Below are positions 60,374 to 64,000 of a stretch of 64,000 bases of DNA, one piece after another. The number at the start of each line of letters is the position of its first letter. The first letter of the stretch is position 1. A model generated the notes under the pieces. That model ran no database searches. It saw only the letters and a program-made list of their open reading frames with translations, and had not been told where the DNA came from. The DNA is from Nocardioides sp. BP30 (GTDB lineage: Bacteria > Actinomycetota > Actinomycetes > Propionibacteriales > Nocardioidaceae), in contig NZ_CP123620.1 in NCBI RefSeq assembly GCF_029873215.1, positions 1,860,001 to 1,924,000 of the forward strand. The letters run 5' to 3'. The translations under genes and the position numbers were made by a program.

Positions 60374-60385
60374 CGTTCGTGACGC

Positions 60386-60694
60386 TCAGCGACCGTCCTT
60401 GGCGAGCTGCGGGGGCAGCTGGCCGGTCGACTTCACGTAGTAGCGCGCGGCCCGACGCTGCGCGAACATCCTGACCAGTGCCACCGTCGCGCCGGTGAGC
60501 GCCGACCAGGCGACGGCCTCCCACAGCTCGACGTCCGGGTCGGCGGGATTCGCCGGCGGGTTGCGCTTGGTGCTCGTCTTCCAGAACTTGTTGAGCGCGA
60601 TGTTGGCGCCTCGCGCGGCGACCAGGCCGGAGATCAGCGCCATCGCCGACCAGGCCTTGGAGTTCGACCCGCCTGCCGACTTCTTCTTCGCCAT
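60386..60694 (-). CDS. DUF4235 family membrane protein
   Basis: This 102-residue protein has two hydrophobic segments (WSAMALISGLVAARGANIAL and VAWSALTGATVALVRMF) with a conserved-looking NKFWK...P loop between, and basic ends, the pattern of the actinobacterial DUF4235 family. A TAGGGT element lies 6 nt before the ATG at 60694. Function unknown. Confidence 0.85.
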   Translation of the reverse strand: MAKKKSAGGSNSKAWSAMALISGLVAARGANIALNKFWKTSTKRNPPANPADPDVELWEAVAWSALTGATVALVRMFAQRRAARYYVKSTGQLPPQLAKDGR

Positions 60695-60700
60695 GACCTC

Positions 60701-60706
60701 ACCCTA
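60701..60706 (-). promoter_or_regulatory. -10 element of a leaderless DUF4235 promoter
   Basis: TAGGGT on the minus strand ends 6 nt before the ATG at 60694. Confidence 0.5.
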
Positions 60707-60766
60707 GGGCATCGCCCGTCGGCGTTCCGCGCGGACGGCCGACACCCGCCGCGCTGCGGCGACGAT

Positions 60767-60772
60767 TAGGCT
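60767..60772 (+). promoter_or_regulatory. Candidate -10 element of the FadR-type regulator operon
   Basis: TAGGCT lies 24 nt before the ATG at 60797, giving a leader of about 18 nt that contains GGAGAG. Unlike most neighbours, this gene is therefore not leaderless. Confidence 0.4.
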
Positions 60773-60796
60773 GCTCCTCAGACAAGTTGCGGAGAG

Positions 60797-61495
60797 ATGA
60801 CGAGGCCGATGATCGTACGACGCGAACCGCTCGCCGACCAGGCGGCGGAGGTGCTGCTGGCACGGGTGCGGTCCGGGGAGTGGCAGCTCGGTGAGCGCCT
60901 CCCCGGGGAGACCACGCTGGCGGTGCAGCTGGAGGTCGGCCGCTCGACGGTGCGCGAGGCGATCCGCCAGCTGGCCGGCCGGGGCGTGCTGACCTCCCGC
61001 CAGGGTGCAGGCGTCTTCGTGACGGCGCTCGACGTCCCGGAGGACTGGGACGCGGTGCTGCGCCGCGTGGACATCGTCGCGGTGATCGAGGCCCGGGTCG
61101 CCATCGAGTCCGAGGCTGCGGCGTTGGCCGCCGAACGACGTACGCCGGTCCAGTTGCGCGCCATCCGCCGCGCCCTGGACCTGCGCGGCGCGCCCAGCCC
61201 CTCCCTGGAGCAGCACGTCGACGCCGACACCGCCTTCCATCGCAGCGTGGTCAGCGCTGCCCACAACCCGATCCTGATCGAGCTGTTCGACGGCTTCGTC
61301 CCGCGGCTGCGTCACGCGATGGTGGACATGCTGCGGCTGCGCCCGAACCCGGCCCGGGACAGCGAGGGTCACCTCGACCAGGCCGATCATGACGCCCACG
61401 TGCGGCTCTACGACGCGATCGCAGCCCACGACACGGCGGCGGCCGCCGAGCTGAGCCGCGCCCACCTGCTGTCGCTGAAGGAGAGCCTGCGATGA
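60797..61495 (+). CDS. GntR/FadR family transcriptional regulator
   Basis: This 232-residue regulator has an N-terminal winged helix (about 10-75: LADQAAEVLLARVRSGEW, then EVGRSTVREAIRQLAGRGVL and RQGAGVFV) and a C-terminal FCD effector domain (about 95-228) with the metal-site His pattern HVDADTAFHRSVV and ...DHDAHVRLYDAI. The FCD domain binds a small organic ligand, often with a metal. It overlaps the following ABC ATPase gene by ATGA. The regulon probably includes its own operon. Confidence 0.9.
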   Translation: MTRPMIVRREPLADQAAEVLLARVRSGEWQLGERLPGETTLAVQLEVGRSTVREAIRQLAGRGVLTSRQGAGVFVTALDVPEDWDAVLRRVDIVAVIEARVAIESEAAALAAERRTPVQLRAIRRALDLRGAPSPSLEQHVDADTAFHRSVVSAAHNPILIELFDGFVPRLRHAMVDMLRLRPNPARDSEGHLDQADHDAHVRLYDAIAAHDTAAAAELSRAHLLSLKESLR

Positions 61496-62331
61496 GTCAC
61501 CCCGTCCTGGAGCTGCGCGAGGTCACCTTCCGTCGGAAGGGCAACCAGATCCTGCACGGCGTCGACCTGACGGTGCGCGCGGGTGAGCACTGGGCGCTGC
61601 TGGGTCCCAACGGTGCCGGCAAGAGCACGATCCTGGGCTTCTGCGGCGCCCTGACGCACCCCACGTCCGGGACCGTCGACGTGCTCGGCCGCCGGCTGGG
61701 GCGGGTGGACCTGCAGGAGCTGCGCCGGGTGATCGGACACGTGAATCCGCGGCACGCGCTGCAGTCCCCGCTGACCGCCGCCGAGGTGGTCCTCACCGGC
61801 CTCACCGGCACCGTGGAGCAGCCGATGCGCTGGACGCCGACCGAGGAGCAGCAGGACCTGGCGCGCTCGCTGCTGGCCGACGTCGGGCTGGCTGCCCGGA
61901 TCGACGCCTCCTGGCCGACCATGTCGCAGGGCGAGCGTGGCCGCACCCTGATCGCGCGCGCCCTGATCTCACGGCCGCAGCTGCTGCTGCTCGACGAGCC
62001 GACCACCGGCCTGGACGTCGCAGCCCGCGAGCAGCTGCTGGAGACGATCGGCACGCTCGCACGCACCGATCCGGGACTGGCGTCGGTGCTGGTGACCCAC
62101 CACCTCGAGGAGCTCCCGGTGAGCACGAGTCACGCGCTGGTGATCTCGCACGGCCGGGTGGTCGCCGCGGGCGCTGTCGCGGAGGCGATCACCACCCGGA
62201 CGATCTCCGAGGCGTTCGAGCACCCGATCCGGGTCGAGCGGGAACGGGGCCGATGGAGCGCGCGCTCGCAGTGGCGTGGGGCCGGCGAGGAGACGGGCGA
62301 GGAGACCGGCGAGGAGACCGGCGCCGCGTAG
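61492..62331 (+). CDS. ABC transporter ATP-binding protein
   Basis: This 279-residue ATPase has Walker A GPNGAGKST, a Q-loop region HVNPRH, the unusual signature MSQGERGRTLIARAL, Walker B LLLLDEPTTGLD and the H-loop VTHHLEELP. The MSQGE form and the tandem HH resemble the ModF/YlmA type of stand-alone ABC proteins. No permease is adjacent. The last 30 residues are a polar tail with a Gly-Glu-Glu-Thr repeat. It is coupled to the FadR-type regulator, which is an uncommon pairing. Confidence 0.85.
   Translation: MSHPVLELREVTFRRKGNQILHGVDLTVRAGEHWALLGPNGAGKSTILGFCGALTHPTSGTVDVLGRRLGRVDLQELRRVIGHVNPRHALQSPLTAAEVVLTGLTGTVEQPMRWTPTEEQQDLARSLLADVGLAARIDASWPTMSQGERGRTLIARALISRPQLLLLDEPTTGLDVAAREQLLETIGTLARTDPGLASVLVTHHLEELPVSTSHALVISHGRVVAAGAVAEAITTRTISEAFEHPIRVERERGRWSARSQWRGAGEETGEETGEETGAA
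62284..62319 (+). repeat. 12-bp tandem repeat at the 3' end of the ABC ATPase gene
   Basis: Three in-frame units of GGCGAGGAGACC (first with a final G) encode Gly-Glu-Glu-Thr repeats in the tail. Confidence 0.85.
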
Positions 62332-62335
62332 GCGG

Positions 62336-62815
62336 TCAGCGGGCGTCCGCCGCCAGCGACTGGATGGCGGCGGCGAGTCGGTCGGGATGCCGGGTGCTGA
62401 GCAGCCAGTACGGAGCCGGGTCGGCGGGGTCGACGATCTGCACCTTGACGGCCCGCTTCAGGTAGGGCCGCAGCAGCAGGAAGGCGCGCGCGTCGGCCTC
62501 CATGCCCGCGACGCGGCGGGTGGCCTCCGGGTCGAGCGCCTCGACGGTGCCGAGGTACGTCGCCTCGATCCGGGCGCGGCCGGCCCGCAGCACGCCGTCG
62601 GCGACCACGAGGCGCGCCGAGCCGTAGGCGTTGAAGGCCAGCACGAGCAGCGCCACGATCGCGGCGGTCAGACCCCAGGCCAGCGCGGCCGGCATGGAGA
62701 CGATCATGGCCAGCCACAGCGTGGCCTCGAACATGATGCCCTGCACCCACCAGCGCAGCGGCACGCTGAGGCGCTCGTCGTAGCCAGGGGTGCTCACGAG
62801 GGGAGAGTTTTTCAT
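62336..62815 (-). CDS. DUF3093 family membrane protein
   Basis: This 159-residue protein begins with a polar segment ending in [15 protein letters not shown], has two hydrophobic segments ([35 protein letters not shown]), and then a strand-rich cytoplasmic part ([32 protein letters not shown]) with the PH-like look of DUF3093. Starts at 62815 (ATG) and 62797 (GTG) are both possible. It is divergent from dut, as in other actinobacteria. Confidence 0.85.
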   Translation of the reverse strand: MKNSPLVSTPGYDERLSVPLRWWVQGIMFEATLWLAMIVSMPAALAWGLTAAIVALLVLAFNAYGSARLVVADGVLRAGRARIEATYLGTVEALDPEATRRVAGMEADARAFLLLRPYLKRAVKVQIVDPADPAPYWLLSTRHPDRLAAAIQSLAADAR

Positions 62816-62836
62816 CCCGCCGTCGCCGGTGCGAGA

Positions 62837-62842
62837 TAGGGT
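62837..62842 (+). promoter_or_regulatory. -10 element of a leaderless dut promoter
   Basis: TAGGGT ends 7 nt before the GTG at 62850, the basis for choosing that start. Confidence 0.45.
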
Positions 62843-62849
62843 CCGCCCC

Positions 62850-63344
62850 GTGCCCGAAGCGTGCTCTGAAACAGGCCCTGAGGTGAGCTCCGGTCCGACC
62901 GTGGACATAGCCCTCCTTCGTCTCGATGGCGATCTGCCGGCGCCAGCCTATGCGCACCCCGGCGATGCGGGCGCAGACCTGGTCACCGCCGTCGATCTCA
63001 CCCTGGCGCCGGGGGAGCGCGCGCTGGTCCCCACCGGGATCGCGATCGCGCTGCCGCACGGCTTCGTCGCGCTGGTGCACCCACGCTCGGGACTGGCCGC
63101 CAGGCACGGTCTGTCGATCGTGAACACCCCCGGCACCGTGGATGCGGGCTACCGTGGGGAGATCAAGGTCCTGCTGATCAACCTCGATCCGGCCGAGAGC
63201 ATCGTGTTGCGCCGCGGCGACCGGATCGCGCAGTTGGTCATCCAGCGCGTGGAGACCGCCCGCTTCGTGGAGGTCGAGGTCCTTCCTGGTTCGGTCCGCG
63301 GCGCGGGAGGCTACGGTTCTACCGGAGGGTTCTCGCAGGGCTGA
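62850..63344 (+). CDS. dut: Deoxyuridine 5'-triphosphate nucleotidohydrolase (dUTPase)
   Basis: This 164-residue trimeric enzyme hydrolyses dUTP to dUMP and keeps uracil out of DNA. The five dUTPase motifs are present: HPGDAGADL (1), [12 protein letters not shown] (2), [16 protein letters not shown] (3), [11 protein letters not shown] (4) and [11 protein letters not shown] (5, P-loop-like). The start is uncertain: GTG at 62850 (leaderless), 62883 or 62901; the family core begins at [13 protein letters not shown]. It is followed by a short hairpin at its stop and then the DUF3710 gene. Confidence 0.93.
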   Translation: MPEACSETGPEVSSGPTVDIALLRLDGDLPAPAYAHPGDAGADLVTAVDLTLAPGERALVPTGIAIALPHGFVALVHPRSGLAARHGLSIVNTPGTVDAGYRGEIKVLLINLDPAESIVLRRGDRIAQLVIQRVETARFVEVEVLPGSVRGAGGYGSTGGFSQG

Positions 63345-63378
63345 GCCTGCGGGAGAAGACGTCAGAGAGAGCAGCGCG

Positions 63379-64000
63379 TTGAAGTTCCGTCGCAAGTCCA
63401 AGGCCGAGGACCGGACCGAGGTCGCCGAGACCGTCACCGAGTCCGCCCCCCAGGCCGACTCCGAGAGCGCCGGCACGACCGAGGGCGAGGGTGTGGTCGC
63501 GAGCGGGACCGCCGAGGCGAGCGGGCCGCACGGTCCCTATGACATCGACGAGATCCCGGCTGACGCCGCGCCGGTCAACCGCGTCGACCTCGGCTCGCTG
63601 CACATCCCCGCCGTCGAGGGACTGGAGCTGCGGCTGCAGGTCGACGAGACCACCGGCCAGATCGCCGCCGTCCTGCTCACCGGTGAGGACGGCGCCATCG
63701 AGCTGCGGGCGTTCGCCGCGCCACGCAACGGCGACCTGTGGGGCGAGGTGTTGCCGCAGCTCATCGCCGACGTGCAGCAGCGCGGTGGCCAGGTGGGGCA
63801 GCGCGACGGCAACTTCGGTCCCGAGCTGGTCTGCCAGCTGACGGTGACCATGCCCGACGGACAGGAGGGCGTGCAGCCGTCGCGCATCCTCGGCATCAAC
63901 GGCCCCCGCTGGCTGCTGCGGGCGACCTTCCTCGGCCGCCCCGCGGTCGAGCAGGAGGTCGGCGAGGCCTGGGAGCAGGTGCTGCACCACGTGGTGGTCA
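63379..64000 (+). CDS. DUF3710 family protein, N-terminal part
   Basis: The gene runs off the window's right edge; 207 residues are visible. It starts at a TTG at 63379 (KFRRKSKAEDRTEV), has an acidic, disordered segment to about residue 48, then PYDIDEIPADAAPVNRVDLG and GLELRLQVDETTG, the DUF3710 signature, with PRNGDLWGEVLPQLIADVQQ and GPRWLLRATFLGRPA. The function of the family is unknown; it is conserved downstream of dut in actinobacteria. A short hairpin (63334-63351) separates it from dut. Confidence 0.88.
   Translation, partial: MKFRRKSKAEDRTEVAETVTESAPQADSESAGTTEGEGVVASGTAEASGPHGPYDIDEIPADAAPVNRVDLGSLHIPAVEGLELRLQVDETTGQIAAVLLTGEDGAIELRAFAAPRNGDLWGEVLPQLIADVQQRGGQVGQRDGNFGPELVCQLTVTMPDGQEGVQPSRILGINGPRWLLRATFLGRPAVEQEVGEAWEQVLHHVVV

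Overview
The window is about 70 percent G+C with strong G/C preference at third codon positions, and it carries actinobacteria-specific families: SepH, DUF3710, DUF3093, DUF4192, DUF4193, DUF4235, DUF5998, an LprG-type lipoprotein with its MFS partner, HrdB- and SigB-type sigma factors, WXG100 proteins and an Fe-S type ferrochelatase. The organism is most likely a Nocardioides-like member of the Propionibacteriales; that placement is inference, because no rRNA gene is present. Most of the window is ordinary chromosomal core. Two blocks keep a gene order I recall from Streptomyces: liv genes-polA-rpsA-coaE, and hrdB-parE-parC-pat-DUF5998-tdk-sepH-cpfC-suhB-DUF4193-dut-DUF3710.

1-4.4 kb: two amino-acid ABC import systems converge on a shared hairpin (livMGF, cut at the left edge, and a polar amino-acid ATPase/permease/binding-protein operon). 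4.6-9.8 kb: an acetyltransferase, a hotdog thioesterase, polA and a polysaccharide flippase. 10.0-12.7 kb: a membrane protein coupled to a secreted heptad-repeat protein. 12.8-20.8 kb: a methyltransferase, rpsA, a GlxA-type regulator, an ABC exporter divergent from a MarR regulator, coaE and a SigB-type sigma factor. 21-27.5 kb: a MOSC protein, oligopeptidase B, and 5-oxoprolinase genes split into pxpA and marR-pxpBC with an EamA transporter between them. 27.5-33.1 kb: dinB, DUF4192, a UspA protein, an HhH protein and the principal sigma factor.

33.2-45.2 kb: topoisomerase IV (parE and parC, about 5 kb apart), fdhD, a nickel-binding-like protein, beta-carbonic anhydrase and the lprG-p55 operon, with two arrays of one 22-bp repeat either side of parE. 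45.3-50.5 kb: a GNAT/acyl-CoA synthetase fusion, DUF5998, a phosphodiesterase and thymidine kinase. 50.5-54.4 kb: the accessory highlight, a polymorphic-toxin island of two WXG100 proteins, a 457-residue modular toxin with an unassigned C-terminal domain, a candidate immunity protein, a decapitated TNT (NAD glycohydrolase) cassette, a second candidate immunity protein and a TNT-like protein lacking two key residues; it ends at a 25-bp-arm inverted repeat. 54.5-64 kb: sepH, a TRIC-type channel, a lactone-oxidase-like flavoprotein, cpfC, a SuhB-type phosphatase, DUF4193, DUF4235, a FadR-type regulator with an ABC ATPase, DUF3093, dut and a partial DUF3710 gene.

A recurring signal is a TANNNT -10-like hexamer ending 6-8 nt before the start codon. 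It is seen at about 18 genes and indicates widespread leaderless transcription; I used it to choose several start codons.
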